A stretch of DNA of 64,000 bases from contig CAVWTN010000001.1 in the NCBI GenBank assembly GCA_963757945.1, positions 744,001-808,000 on the forward strand, written 5' to 3'. Of the stretch, positions 47,854 through 56,939 are shown piece by piece (positions within the stretch are counted from its first letter, which is position 1; each line of letters opens with the position of its first letter). The translations under genes were made by a program, and so were the position numbers. Below the pieces are notes generated by a model. That model did no database searches. It was not told where the DNA came from and was given only the letters and a program-made list of their open reading frames with translations. Origin of the DNA: CAVWTN01 sp963757945. GTDB lineage: Bacteria; Vulcanimicrobiota; Vulcanimicrobiia; Vulcanimicrobiales; Vulcanimicrobiaceae.

Positions 47854-50361
47854 GTGAGGAGCGCCGACGAACGCTTCGGGACGTTACTGCGCCGGTATCG
47901 TCTGGCAGCCGGACTCACGCAGGAGGAGCTGGCCGAACGCGCCGGCCTGAGCTTCGTCAGCGTGGGCGCTCTGGAGCGAGGAGACCGCCAAGCTCCCCGG
48001 TTTTCGACCGTCAATCTCCTGGCCGATGCGCTCGGCCTCGCGCCGGAGGAGCGCACGGGGCTCCGAGCCGCGGCTCGTCCCAAGGGCCACGTGCCCCCCG
48101 CGCCGGCGGCGACCGATCCCCCGCCCACAAATCTGCCCTTCTCCGTGACGTCTTTTCGGGGCCGCGAGCTCGAACTCGAGCAGCTCACGCAACTCGTGAT
48201 GGAGCGCCGGCTGGTGACCCTTTGCGGCGTGGGCGGCATCGGAAAGACGCGGCTGGCGCTCGAAACGGGACGCCGAATCACGACGCTGTCCCCGGGGACG
48301 TTTCCCGGGGGAGTGTGGTTCGTCGACCTCGCGCCGCTCGACGATCCCTCGCTCGTCGACCACCAGATCGCGCGCGCCATGGGTATCGAAGTGCGGCCGG
48401 GCACGGCGGTATTCGACGCACTGGTCGGCGCGTTGCACGACATCCAAGCGCTGCTCATCCTCGATAACTGCGAACACGTGCTCGAGGCGGTCGCTCACGT
48501 GGCAAGCCGGCTCATCGCAGCATGTCCCCGGTTGCATCTCTTGACGACGAGCCGCGAGACCTTGCGCATCGCGGGGGAGCGCGTGGAGCGCCTGAGCGCA
48601 CTCCCGTTGCCCGAAGCCGGCGACGACGTCGCACCGTCAATCGCGGAATTGCTCGCTTCCCCGGCAGTGAAACTCTTCTTGGATCGTGCCGCCGACAGCG
48701 GGCCCGCACAAGCCGTCGACTTGGAAGACCCGGAAGCGCAGCAATCACTCGTCACCGTTGCCCGCCGTCTGGAAGGCATTCCGCTAGCGATCGAACTCGC
48801 GGCGGCCCGAATGGCGAGCTTGCCGCTCGCGGCGCTCGCGCAACGGCTCGACGACCGCTTTCGTCTGCTGTCGACCGGAGATCGCACGGCAAGGCCCCGT
48901 CACCAAACGCTTCGTGCCGCGCTGGATTGGAGTTACGACCTGCTCGCGGATTCCGAAGCGGTGTTGTTGGATCGCCTCGGCGTCTTCGCGGGCTCTTTCA
49001 CACCCGCCGCAGCGCAGAGCGTCTGCGGCGACGATCTGATCGCGCCCGACGACGTTCCGGAACTGCTGGCCTCTCTGGTCGATAAGTCCTTGGTCATCGC
49101 CGACGTCCGCTCCGGCGCGGCGCGCTATCGCCTCTTGGAAATGATCCGCTTCTACTCCGTCGAGCAGTTGGCGAAGAAGCCCGGGGAACGCAGGCGGATG
49201 GCGCGGCGCCATGCCGATTACTATCGCTCGGTAGCCGAGCGGATCGATGCGGCCGGCGCCGCCTTCGAGCCGACCGAGGCCTTCGAAGGCGTCCTCGACG
49301 ACGTTCGAAGCGCCCTTGTTTGGGCGCTGAGCGGGGACGGCGATCCGGACCTCGCGGTCTCTTTGGTCGTCGCATTACGCTGGGTGTTCCATCCGCTCTC
49401 GCTCAACGCGGAGGGAACGATCTGGAGCGAGCGCGCGCTCGCGGCCATCGGTGAACGCGCTGGGCCGCGCCAGGAAGCGGATCTGCTCCGCAATATCGCG
49501 ATGTTTTCTTGGTGGAGCGATACCAATCGCACGCTCGTCAGCGCCGAACGCGCCGCCGCGTTGTACCGGCAGCTGGGCGACCGTCCGAACCTCGGCAACG
49601 CGCTGGCCTGGCACGCGTTTGCGCTGTACACCCGGGGCGAACGGGCGGAGGCTGACCGCCTGGCGGCGGAGGCAGTCGAACTCGTCCAGGCTCGCGGGCA
49701 AGAGCACTATCGGGTTCTCGTCCTCATCGCACGAGCCCTGACGATGCCGGTTTCCCAGGCCCCGGCCCGGCGGCGTTTCCTCGACGAGGCGCTGGCGCTC
49801 TGCGATCGACACGCCCCGGAGAGCAGATTCGCCGCCCCGTTCGTGCTGTCGGCCTGCGCCATCGTCGCGTTCGAGTCGGGTGAACTGGAGCGCGCGCGCG
49901 ACTACTCACGCCGGCGCGTCGATCAGTCGCCGACGCAAGCCACCAGAGAACTCGCGCTCACGCATCTGGCCTATTACGATCTCGCCGCGGGTGACGTCGA
50001 TGCGGCGCGCGCGGCGGCGCGCGAAGCGCTCATCGTGCCGGGCACGACGAGCCGCGCCTTCTTCGGCGCCGTGCGGACGATCGCCGGAGTTGCGGCGCAC
50101 GACGGTGACCCGGTCACGGCCGCGCACCTGCTGGGCGCCGTCGACGCCCTTGTGGCAGCGGCGAGTTACCCGGAGCATTTCGCGGATCTGGAAGCCCGCA
50201 GACAAGCGTACGCGCTCGCACAGGCCGCCCTCCCGGACGATGCTCGGCTGGCAACGCTTCTGGCCGAAGGCCGCGCGCTGACGCGAGAGCAGGTCACCCA
50301 GCTCGCACTCGCCGTCACCGACGACGAGTGGTCTCATCCGGGCCAAGATACGTCTACCTGA
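47854..50361 (+). CDS. XRE-HTH STAND ATPase regulator with TPR-like C-terminus
   Basis: 835 residues from GTG 47854. Residues 7-63: helix-turn-helix (RYRLAAGLTQEELAERAG). Residues about 105-420: an NTPase of the NB-ARC/STAND type, with Walker A LCGVGGIGKTRLALE, Walker B ALLILDNCEHVLEA, LLTTSRETLRIAGE and GIPLAIELAAARM, then a winged helix (LDWSYDLL). Residues about 540-800: TPR-like helical repeats. These signal-integrating regulators resemble those linked to secondary metabolism or stress in actinobacteria. The input is unknown. It is convergent with the M48 gene, overlapping 8 bp. Confidence 0.9.
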   Translation: MRSADERFGTLLRRYRLAAGLTQEELAERAGLSFVSVGALERGDRQAPRFSTVNLLADALGLAPEERTGLRAAARPKGHVPPAPAATDPPPTNLPFSVTSFRGRELELEQLTQLVMERRLVTLCGVGGIGKTRLALETGRRITTLSPGTFPGGVWFVDLAPLDDPSLVDHQIARAMGIEVRPGTAVFDALVGALHDIQALLILDNCEHVLEAVAHVASRLIAACPRLHLLTTSRETLRIAGERVERLSALPLPEAGDDVAPSIAELLASPAVKLFLDRAADSGPAQAVDLEDPEAQQSLVTVARRLEGIPLAIELAAARMASLPLAALAQRLDDRFRLLSTGDRTARPRHQTLRAALDWSYDLLADSEAVLLDRLGVFAGSFTPAAAQSVCGDDLIAPDDVPELLASLVDKSLVIADVRSGAARYRLLEMIRFYSVEQLAKKPGERRRMARRHADYYRSVAERIDAAGAAFEPTEAFEGVLDDVRSALVWALSGDGDPDLAVSLVVALRWVFHPLSLNAEGTIWSERALAAIGERAGPRQEADLLRNIAMFSWWSDTNRTLVSAERAAALYRQLGDRPNLGNALAWHAFALYTRGERAEADRLAAEAVELVQARGQEHYRVLVLIARALTMPVSQAPARRRFLDEALALCDRHAPESRFAAPFVLSACAIVAFESGELERARDYSRRRVDQSPTQATRELALTHLAYYDLAAGDVDAARAAAREALIVPGTTSRAFFGAVRTIAGVAAHDGDPVTAAHLLGAVDALVAAASYPEHFADLEARRQAYALAQAALPDDARLATLLAEGRALTREQVTQLALAVTDDEWSHPGQDTST

Positions 50362-51187
50362 GGAACTGCTCCGCCTCGTTTGACGGAAGGGCGAGGGGCG
50401 TCGACTTCGTGCGATCGTCTTCGAATTGCCCGAAGACCGCGGGATCCTGCCGAAAGTGCCGCTCGAGCCGGCCGATCCGATGCGCATCGTTGGGATGGTC
50501 GGAGAGGATCTCCGGCGGCGATTTGAGGTTCGCGTTGCTGAAATCCTCGAACAGCCACACGAGGCCCCAGGGGTTATATCCAGCCGCGGCGCAGGTGTCG
50601 GCTCCGGTGAGGTCCGCAGCCTCCTCCGCCGCTCGCGAATAGTGATTCTCAGCCAACTGGCTGACGGCCGTAACGCCGAGAATCGTCCCGATCGAGGGCC
50701 CAAGGATGATCGTCGCGGCGATCGCGCGCCTGCGGATCGCCTCGTCGCGCTTCATCAACTCCATCGAGTCGTGGTGCAGCAAGTGCGAGGTTTCGTGGCA
50801 AAGCGTCCCGGCGAGTTCCTCCGTGTTGTGCACGAAATACAGCAGACGATCGACGACGTAGATGTTCCCGCCGGGAGCGGCGAACGCGTTCGGCTCCTGT
50901 TCGTGAACGATATAGAAGTGAATCGGAAGCGCGTACTGTGGTTGTATGACTTTCGTGATCGCCGCGGCGATGGGGCGCAGCGTGTCGTACAGCGGAGACG
51001 ACTTCACGATCTCGCCCTGCGACTTGAGCTGCGCGAACAGGTCTGCTCCCGCCGCAGCCTCCTCGGAGGCTGCGGCTTGCGCCGGCGTCTGGGATTGCGC
51101 CGAGGCCTGCGGGAGCGATGCGGGCGCGATGCACGCGCCCAAGGCTACCAGAGACGCGAGAAGGTAGGGACGGAGTTTGGAACTCAC
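50354..51187 (-). CDS. Exported M48-family metalloprotease
   Basis: 277 residues from GTG 51187, which overlaps the upstream HdeD-like stop by 4 bp. A signal peptide is present (hydrophobic 8-24, cleavage near PQASAQ). The zinc motif HETSHLLHH (an HExxH) sits in EELAGTLCHETSH, and the third ligand is probably the Glu in YSRAAEEAADLTGADTCA. This matches BepA/YfgC- or LoiP-like periplasmic proteases of the M48 family. The following NAAGYNP-type segment (AAGYNPWGLVWLFEDF) is typical. A role in envelope quality control is likely. Confidence 0.9.
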   Translation of the reverse strand: MSSKLRPYLLASLVALGACIAPASLPQASAQSQTPAQAAASEEAAAGADLFAQLKSQGEIVKSSPLYDTLRPIAAAITKVIQPQYALPIHFYIVHEQEPNAFAAPGGNIYVVDRLLYFVHNTEELAGTLCHETSHLLHHDSMELMKRDEAIRRRAIAATIILGPSIGTILGVTAVSQLAENHYSRAAEEAADLTGADTCAAAGYNPWGLVWLFEDFSNANLKSPPEILSDHPNDAHRIGRLERHFRQDPAVFGQFEDDRTKSTPLALPSNEAEQFLR

Positions 51188-51753
51188 GCCGTCGCCCGCC
51201 GGTTCGAGCCATCGCCGAGACCTTTGATGCGGAACGCGAACGCCACGAGCGACGTCCCGGCGAGAACGGCATAGAAGCCGATCGTGTAGACGAGTGCGAG
51301 CACTCCGAGATTGGGGTACAGCAAGACGTAGAAGCCGAAGGCGACGGTGATGACGCCCAGCAGCAGCCACCAAAACTCGTTCTCGATGTAGGGGCGAAGC
51401 AGCACCGCAGATGAGATCTCCAGCATGCCGGTCGTGATCCACCACAACGCAAAGAGGTAGGCAAGCGCCAGCGGCCCGGCCGCGGGGTTGGAGAGGATGA
51501 TGATACCGAGCGCCCCCTGGACGAGGCCCGTGAGCACGAGCGCCCACCAGTTTCCGACGCCCGTGAACGATACACCGGCGGCGATGGCCCCTAAGCCGCT
51601 GAGGATGCAATACGCGGCGAACACGTAGATGAGTCCGCCTTCCAGCGCTGCCGGCGATGCGAATGCAAATGCGCCGAGTGCAAGTGCGACGATCCCGCGC
51701 ACCAAGAACGTCCACCACTTGCCGGATAGTTGGTTTACAGCATCTTCGATCAT
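51184..51753 (-). CDS. HdeD/DUF308-family membrane protein
   Basis: 189 residues with six predicted transmembrane helices (about 16-36, 40-60, 70-90, 93-113, 125-145, 150-172). The repeated GIVALALGAFAFASPA and LGIIILSNPAAGPLALAY pattern is typical of the HdeD acid-stress family. It is located between a DUF1269 gene (35 bp upstream) and the M48 protease gene, all on the same strand and probably one stress operon. Confidence 0.88.
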   Translation of the reverse strand: MIEDAVNQLSGKWWTFLVRGIVALALGAFAFASPAALEGGLIYVFAAYCILSGLGAIAAGVSFTGVGNWWALVLTGLVQGALGIIILSNPAAGPLALAYLFALWWITTGMLEISSAVLLRPYIENEFWWLLLGVITVAFGFYVLLYPNLGVLALVYTIGFYAVLAGTSLVAFAFRIKGLGDGSNRRATA

Positions 51754-51788
51754 GTTCTTACAACCTTTCTTGACGTGTCACAGAGGAT

Positions 51789-52358
51789 TTATTTGAAATC
51801 GGGCTCGTAGTCGTACGGATACAGATAATCCGCGTACGTCCCAAAGAGCGAATTGTAGCGCACGTCGCTTGTCGAACGGCGATAGATCCTGCCGCCGAGC
51901 GGCCGAATCGCGCTGTTCAACGGCGCTTCCCACTCTTCTGAAATCTCCGCGATCACTGCGGACTCTCCGCGATTGAGCACGAAGCCCGTTTCGAGCGCCG
52001 CTTCCTCATGCTCGCCGGATTTCACCGCGTCTGCGGTCAATCCGATCGCTCCACCCGCAGCTGCGCCGACGCCGGCTGCGGTACCGACCGCAATCGCCGA
52101 TGCACCGGCGATCCCAGCGGCTACGCCGACGGGCCCGGCCAGCGCGCCCAGGAGCGCACCGAGACCGATGCCGAGCGCCGTGCGCAGGCCGGGGTCCGTG
52201 CTCTTGGTCGCTACCTGAACGTAGCCGAATTCGTCGCGACGGATGACGGCGGCGCCGTGCACCGTGATGTCCCCGCGGGCGTCGAGGTCCCAAAGGGCAT
52301 GGAGGCCCGCGCTAGCCTTTGCTTCATTATCGAACACGATGGCGATGTACTTACTCAT
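51789..52358 (-). CDS. DUF1269-family protein, paralog 3
   Basis: 189 residues from ATG 52358, with AGAGGAG ahead; the frame upstream is not coding. It is closely similar to paralog 1 along almost the entire length (MSKYIAIVFDNEAKASAGLH, HGAAVIRRDEFGYVQVATKS, GLTADAVKSGEHEEAALETG, RIYRRSTSDVRYN) and ends in a Tyr-rich tail (YADYLYPYDYEPD). Three copies within 7 kb imply tandem-like amplification. It is 35 bp ahead of the HdeD gene. Confidence 0.87.
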   Translation of the reverse strand: MSKYIAIVFDNEAKASAGLHALWDLDARGDITVHGAAVIRRDEFGYVQVATKSTDPGLRTALGIGLGALLGALAGPVGVAAGIAGASAIAVGTAAGVGAAAGGAIGLTADAVKSGEHEEAALETGFVLNRGESAVIAEISEEWEAPLNSAIRPLGGRIYRRSTSDVRYNSLFGTYADYLYPYDYEPDFK

Positions 52359-52788
52359 GGGAACTCCTCTTAGAGGCGGCGACCAATGCGCGTCGACCGC
52401 CTCAGCGTGATTGAAGCGTACGCGCGATCGCTGATACTGTGCGCGTTCGCATCCGGGCCGATCGCCTTCGGCGGTCGCCGTTGTCGAAATCCTACAGCGC
52501 GCCCACCTCGCCGTCTGCAAATCCGCAGTTGACAATTCCGTGCCTTGGGCGCGGCCGGCCCAGCCCCCGGAGACGTGGTCTAGCCGCCGCGCGGCGTTCC
52601 AAATCCCTCGTCGAGCGTATCGAGTTCTTCCGCGACGCGCACCGCGAGATCGGGGAGATCGAGCGTTCGATCCGCGGTGATAACCACGGCGGTGGTCGAG
52701 TAGCGGACATACCGGGCCGCCGAACGTCGATCTGATACATGTCGGGGGCAGCGCGTCGAACGTCACGCGTACGTCGGGGCCGGAGCTG
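52359..52788. other. Intergenic region, possibly with a decayed fragment
   Basis: 430 bp between paralog 3 and the GT87-like gene. It should hold the promoter for the 52358 gene. On the minus strand about 52738-52580 a short reading (ARYVRYSTTAVVITADRT, then LPDLAVRVAEELDTLDEGFG and a TAG) looks more protein-like than its surroundings, but there is no start and no family match; it may be a remnant of a gene's C-terminus. Confidence 0.3.
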
Positions 52789-54150
52789 CTACCGAGTGCT
52801 CCGGCGCATAGACCTGCGGTAGTCGCCGGTCGACGGTAGAACCGTGTCGCCCGCTAAGAAGGCGGCGCGAACGATGAGGATGAGTGCGATCCATATTGGG
52901 ATTTTCACGGCGATCAAGCCAAGCGTCGCGGGCAGCGTCGGAACGGTCGTGCTATCGAGCAGAGCTCGCCACACGTCTTCCGCGATGCGCCCTCCGTCGG
53001 AGACGGCGGTCAGCGCCGAATAATCGTGAGCTGAGAATGCGCCAAGCGCCAGGAACGTGCCGTTCGTTTCGGCGATGAGAGCCCATGGAATCGCGAGAAA
53101 TGCGAGTGCCCAGCGCAGAAGCGGGCGGCGAAGCGGCTCGTGCGCGTAGAGCAGGAGCGCCGCTGCGTTCGCCACCGCCATCTGGTGAATATGCAGGAAT
53201 GGCCCCCCGAGAAGCGTGCACGCGGCCGCGACGAGCGGCACGCACGCCGGATCCTCGAAGGCCCGAGCGCAGCGTCTCGCGAGCCAGACTCCGGCGGCGA
53301 GCATCGCGATGTACGAAAGCCAGCCCGCGTCTAAGGCAAACGATCTCGAGCTGCCCGCTCGATAGAGCAGTGCGCTCAAGCTATACTGTTCGGCGAGCCA
53401 GCCGAGTTCGCTCTGCGCGTGAGCCGGTAGAACGACCGTAAAGTATTCGATAGTGGCCGCAACGCCGACGTACGCGAGCGACAGGGCGGCAAGCACCACG
53501 GCGCAGGCTAACAGCGGAAGGCGTGTCCGGGGAATCCAGACAAGCATCGCGATTGCCGCCGCCAGGCCGAGATGCGGCTCCAACATGGCGATCGCGATTG
53601 CGATAGCGGCGCTCACCGGACGCCCCCTGCGAAGCGCGTAGGCAGCCGCGCACAGTGCCGCTAGAACGAGCGGCACGATCTGGCCGGAAAGCAGCGCGCC
53701 GAGGCTCGAAAATACGACGATGAGCCCGATCCAAATGCCCGGGAGCTTCGTCAAGCGAGCGAGGAGCACGATCGTCATCACGACCGCGCCCACGCTAAGC
53801 GCGAACCACAACGCGCTAGCGAGCAGGAACGGAAGCTGCCCGAGCGGGCTGAGTATCGCGAAGGCGTAGCCCGGCAGGGGCGCGGGCACGACGAGGTACC
53901 GCAACAAGTGAAAGCCCGCCGAGCGCGTCGCCGCCGCCTCGCAGCTTCGCAGTGGTTCCGATCGATACGGATCGGCGTGCGCTCCGGCGACCTGGGCGGC
54001 GCAATAGAACGCTTGGAAATCGCTCGCGGTGGTGATCGGGCCTTCGATGCCGCGCACTGCCAGACCGCGGAGCGCGAAGGCCAGCGCGCCTGCGCAGACG
54101 GCGAGCGCGAAGCTCATGACCACCCAGCCGCCGCGAGGTGTCCCTGCCAT
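52789..54150 (-). CDS. GT87-like (DUF2029) integral membrane glycosyltransferase
   Basis: 453 residues, about 12 transmembrane helices. The N-terminal extracytoplasmic loop after TM1 contains ITTASDFQAFYCAAQVAGAHADPYRS, the acidic SDFQ/A motif placed like the catalytic Asp of GT-C/GT87 enzymes, and the rest has the usual Ala/Leu helices. GT87 enzymes use polyprenyl-phosphate sugars to build outer glycoconjugates in actinobacteria. The acceptor is unknown. It is 67 bp downstream of an AHSA1 gene and could share its transcript. Residues 400-453 are poorly conserved. Confidence 0.7.
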   Translation of the reverse strand: MAGTPRGGWVVMSFALAVCAGALAFALRGLAVRGIEGPITTASDFQAFYCAAQVAGAHADPYRSEPLRSCEAAATRSAGFHLLRYLVVPAPLPGYAFAILSPLGQLPFLLASALWFALSVGAVVMTIVLLARLTKLPGIWIGLIVVFSSLGALLSGQIVPLVLAALCAAAYALRRGRPVSAAIAIAIAMLEPHLGLAAAIAMLVWIPRTRLPLLACAVVLAALSLAYVGVAATIEYFTVVLPAHAQSELGWLAEQYSLSALLYRAGSSRSFALDAGWLSYIAMLAAGVWLARRCARAFEDPACVPLVAAACTLLGGPFLHIHQMAVANAAALLLYAHEPLRRPLLRWALAFLAIPWALIAETNGTFLALGAFSAHDYSALTAVSDGGRIAEDVWRALLDSTTVPTLPATLGLIAVKIPIWIALILIVRAAFLAGDTVLPSTGDYRRSMRRSTR

Positions 54151-54217
54151 GCCTGCTCCTTCGGCGGGCGGGAACGCTTACCAAGCGGCAGCCGGCGGCG
54201 TTAGCGAGGCGCGAGCG

Positions 54218-54664
54218 TCAGTGCGAGAGTTCGCCGGCGAGTTTGTCCAGGCACTTGCCCCAGCCATTCTCGTGCGATGCTCGGGATTCGTCGCGCAAGA
54301 ACAATTCATGCCTGAGGGTAAGCTCGGTGCCGTCCCCGTCTTGCGCGAACTCGAGCGTGAGGAGCGTATGCTGCTCGTCCTTCGGATCATCCTCGATCCA
54401 ACTCCATGTCAGCGCGAGCCGGCCGGGCGGCGATACCACGCGATAGACGCCATGCAGCGTCCACAACTCGTCATCGGCCATACGCAAGACGATCTTATAT
54501 TCGCCGCCCTCGCGAACGTCTGCGTGGGCCTCCTCGATCTTGACGTCCTCCGGCCGGATCAACTCGGCGAGGGCATTGATGTTCGCAAAGGCGTCGTAAA
54601 CGCGCGCCGGCGGGGCATCGAAACGGCGGCGGATCTGCACCGCCGGAAGTGTGGCTTGACTCAC
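54218..54664 (-). CDS. AHSA1 (SRPBCC)-family protein
   Basis: 148 residues: VQIRRRFDAPPARVYDAFAN, GGEYKIVLRMADDELWTLHG, RLALTWSWIEDD and TELTLRHELFLRDESRASHE are the core AHSA1 strands. It is the small single-domain relative of the 33058 gene, without the VOC domain. It overlaps the ArsR stop by 4 bp. The hydrophobic-ligand fold is often paired with an ArsR repressor, but ligands are unknown. Confidence 0.9.
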   Translation of the reverse strand: MSQATLPAVQIRRRFDAPPARVYDAFANINALAELIRPEDVKIEEAHADVREGGEYKIVLRMADDELWTLHGVYRVVSPPGRLALTWSWIEDDPKDEQHTLLTLEFAQDGDGTELTLRHELFLRDESRASHENGWGKCLDKLAGELSH

Positions 54665-54996
54665 GATTTCCTCTTTTCATTGGGGTGTTTAGAGAGGAGT
54701 TGTTCGAGGCGGTCGAGCGTGCCGTCCCAGTAGCGGCGCTGACGCTCGACCCATGCCGAGACTTCTTGCATGGCTTGCGGTGAGACGGTGCAGTAATGCA
54801 CGCGCCCCTCGATCGTGCGCTGAAGCAACCCCGCTTCTTCGAGCACGCGAACGTGCTTGGAGATCGCGGGCTGAGAGATCGGAAATTCCGAGGCAATCTC
54901 GCCGATGGTGAGCGGCCTGCGGGCCAGGCGCTCCACGATTCGGCGGCGCGTGGGATCCGCGAGAGCGGCGAAGGCGGAGTCGATATCTATAACCAT
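54661..54996 (-). CDS. ArsR-family winged-helix repressor
   Basis: 111 residues: FAALADPTRRRIVERLARRP, then IGEIASEFPISQPAISKHVRVLEEAGLL and the wing. Its start lies within a palindromic site (54989-55020) like the one at the other ArsR gene. There are no metal-binding cysteine pairs. It co-transcribes with the AHSA1 gene downstream. The two ArsR proteins in this window share the same outline and similar recognition helices. Confidence 0.92.
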   Translation of the reverse strand: MVIDIDSAFAALADPTRRRIVERLARRPLTIGEIASEFPISQPAISKHVRVLEEAGLLQRTIEGRVHYCTVSPQAMQEVSAWVERQRRYWDGTLDRLEQLLSKHPNEKRKS

Positions 54997-55020
54997 TGGT
55001 TTATATAACTATATGGTTAT
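54989..55020. promoter_or_regulatory. Operator-like inverted repeat at second ArsR start
   Basis: ATAACCAT (54989-54996) and ATGGTTAT (55013-55020) are perfect complements separated by 16 bp containing GGTTTATATAAC. The left arm covers the ArsR start codon. The half-site resembles GTTAACC at the other ArsR gene. Confidence 0.65.
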
Positions 55021-55159
55021 GCGTCAATCATGTCAAGCCGCGAGGCTCGGGATCGCCGCCGTCCGCTTCCGCAGCGCGCAGAGGATTGCCTCAGCGGCGG
55101 CGACTTGCCGCGGGTGCTCCTAGGAGTTGGGCTCGTGCGCAAGGCGAAGCACCGACCCT

Positions 55160-55771
55160 ATGGACTGGTACGAAGCCGAAGTGGCGCAGCTGGTGAACCG
55201 CCTGGCGGCTGAGCCCATCTCCGCACCTGCCGTTTTCTACGGAAGCTCGTCCATCACGCTCTGGGATTCGCTCGCTTCAGATCTCGCGTGCGAGCGCGCG
55301 GTAAACGCCGGATTCGGCGGATCTACGCTCACCGCGTGCAGCCACTTCTTCGAGCGAATCGTTGCGCCGCTGCGCCCATCGGCGCTCATCGCCTACGCGG
55401 GTGACAACGATCTGGGCGACGGCCAGAGCCCGGAGGACGTCGTCGCGTCGTTTTGCGGCCTGGCTGTACAAGTCGATCGACGGTGCGGTACGATTCCCTT
55501 CGGATTCATCTCGATCAAGCCGAGCCCGGCACGCGCCGCGATCCTCGACCAAACGCGCACGGTTAACGCACGGATTCGCGAGCTGATCGAGCGCCGGCCG
55601 GGGGGCTACTACGTCGACGTGTTCACGCCCATGTTTCTTGGGGACGCACCGAACCCCGATCTGTTCTGCGACGACGGGCTGCACCTCAACCGCGCGGGCT
55701 ACGACCTATGGACCCGGATCTTGGTGCCGTTTCGTCACCGCTTTTGCCTACCCGTGACGGCGGAGGATTGA
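55160..55771 (+). CDS. GDSL/SGNH-family hydrolase
   Basis: 203 residues from ATG 55160; a TTG at 55127 would add 11 residues. SGNH blocks: AVFYGSSSITLWDSLA (Ser in GSSS), NAGFGGSTL (Gly), YAGDNDL (Asn) and DGLHLNRAGYDLW (Asp/His). It probably hydrolyses an ester such as a lipid, acylated sugar or arylester. The stop is 1 bp before the next hydrolase gene, so they are one unit, perhaps acting on the same substrate. Confidence 0.9.
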   Translation: MDWYEAEVAQLVNRLAAEPISAPAVFYGSSSITLWDSLASDLACERAVNAGFGGSTLTACSHFFERIVAPLRPSALIAYAGDNDLGDGQSPEDVVASFCGLAVQVDRRCGTIPFGFISIKPSPARAAILDQTRTVNARIRELIERRPGGYYVDVFTPMFLGDAPNPDLFCDDGLHLNRAGYDLWTRILVPFRHRFCLPVTAED

Positions 55772-55772
55772 A

Positions 55773-56507
55773 ATGCGGCGCGAGTACCATCGATGGTACA
55801 GCCATCGCGTCCGGCGCGACATGGAGGTGCTCGTCTTCGGGCACGCCGGCGACCGCGTCTTGGTGTTCCCAACACGTCAGGGGCGCTTCTACGACTACGA
55901 GAACTGGGGCCTCGTCGAGGCCGTTCGCGAAAAGATCGAAGCCGGCCGCATTCAACTCTACTGTATCGACAGCTTCGACTCGCACAGCATCTATAAATGG
56001 GACATTACGCCGCGGGAACGAATCGAGCGCCTGCGTTGGTTCGAAGACTACATCCTGTGCGAGGTGCTGCCGCTCTCGCGCCATCTCAACCCGCATGCAC
56101 CGCTGGTGGCACACGGCTGCAGCATCGGCGCATATCATGCGGTGAACATGTCGCTTCGGCATCCGTGGCTCTTCCGTAAGACCATCGCGTTCAGCGGGCG
56201 CTACGATCTCACGCACGCCTATGCGTGGTATCCAGACCTCTTCAGCGGCTACTACGATAACGACGTCTATCTCAACACGCCGGCTCACTTCATTCCGAAT
56301 CTGAATGACGAAGGCATCTTGCAACACGTACGCGCTTTGGACATCCGTCTGGTCGTCGGCGAACACGACTACTTCCTCGACAGCAACCGCCGCTTGAGCG
56401 AAGCGCTGTGGAGCAAGGGCGTCTGGCACACCTTCCAACTATGGAAAGGACATGCCGCCCACGCTCCGCGCTACTGGCGCGAGATGGTGGCCCAACACGT
56501 CGGCTGA
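55773..56507 (+). CDS. Alpha/beta-hydrolase (esterase-like)
   Basis: 244 residues. The serine nucleophile is in HGCSIGAYHAVNMSLRHP, a Gly-x-Ser-x-Gly elbow. The Asp (near VGEHDYFLD) and the His (KGHAAHAPRYW) are in the expected order. The start MRREYHRWYSHRVRRDMEVLVFG is like uncharacterised esterases of the D/XynZ-type family. Start and length are normal for that group. It is in an operon with the GDSL hydrolase, and convergent with YjbR copy 1. Confidence 0.85.
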   Translation: MRREYHRWYSHRVRRDMEVLVFGHAGDRVLVFPTRQGRFYDYENWGLVEAVREKIEAGRIQLYCIDSFDSHSIYKWDITPRERIERLRWFEDYILCEVLPLSRHLNPHAPLVAHGCSIGAYHAVNMSLRHPWLFRKTIAFSGRYDLTHAYAWYPDLFSGYYDNDVYLNTPAHFIPNLNDEGILQHVRALDIRLVVGEHDYFLDSNRRLSEALWSKGVWHTFQLWKGHAAHAPRYWREMVAQHVG

Positions 56508-56549
56508 GCGCCGCGCTCGCCTAAACCGGCCGCACGCGGTTCGCGGGCA

Positions 56550-56939
56550 TTACGAAGGGTTTGCGCGGCGCCTCGGCGCCGTGGCTGGAGCGCGACGTTT
56601 GGGCGCGACGAGCGCATAACTCTCATCGACCCACTCGCGCAACACGGCGAGCGGAACCGCACCCGACGCAACCGGCACCGACACCCATCCGGCGCGTCCC
56701 AGGCCATAGCCGGTTTCGGATGCGCCGGGGAGGGAGAGCGCGAAATCGTGCGCGGCGCGCAGCTTGAGTGCAATCGTGGCCGGGGTCCCCTCGTCCGGCC
56801 GGCCAAGAAAGGCGAAGACCTTCTTGTTTACCTTAGCGACGCTCTCGCCCCAGGGGTGGTCCTCATACGCGCCCGGCAACGAGAGCGCATACGCGTGGAG
56901 CGCCTTCCAGTGGCTGCGTTTGGGCGACACGGCGATCAC
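56550..56939 (-). CDS. MmcQ/YjbR-family protein, copy 1
   Basis: 129 residues with the YjbR (CyaY-like) fold: ALSLPGAYEDHPWGESVAKV, VFAFLGRP, TIALKLRAAHDFALSLPGAS, then GWVSVPVASGAVP, VLREWVDESYALVAPK. A nearly identical second copy lies at 60583, 4 kb away. Such proteins are linked with DNA binding or are of unknown function. It is Arg/Ala-rich at the end, where the copies differ. Confidence 0.9.
   Translation of the reverse strand: MIAVSPKRSHWKALHAYALSLPGAYEDHPWGESVAKVNKKVFAFLGRPDEGTPATIALKLRAAHDFALSLPGASETGYGLGRAGWVSVPVASGAVPLAVLREWVDESYALVAPKRRAPATAPRRRANPS

Noticed and set aside
47790..50361. STAND protein as an Avs-type defence gene
   Set aside because: It has an N-terminal XRE DNA-binding domain and regulator-type layout, with no nuclease or other effector and no defence neighbours.
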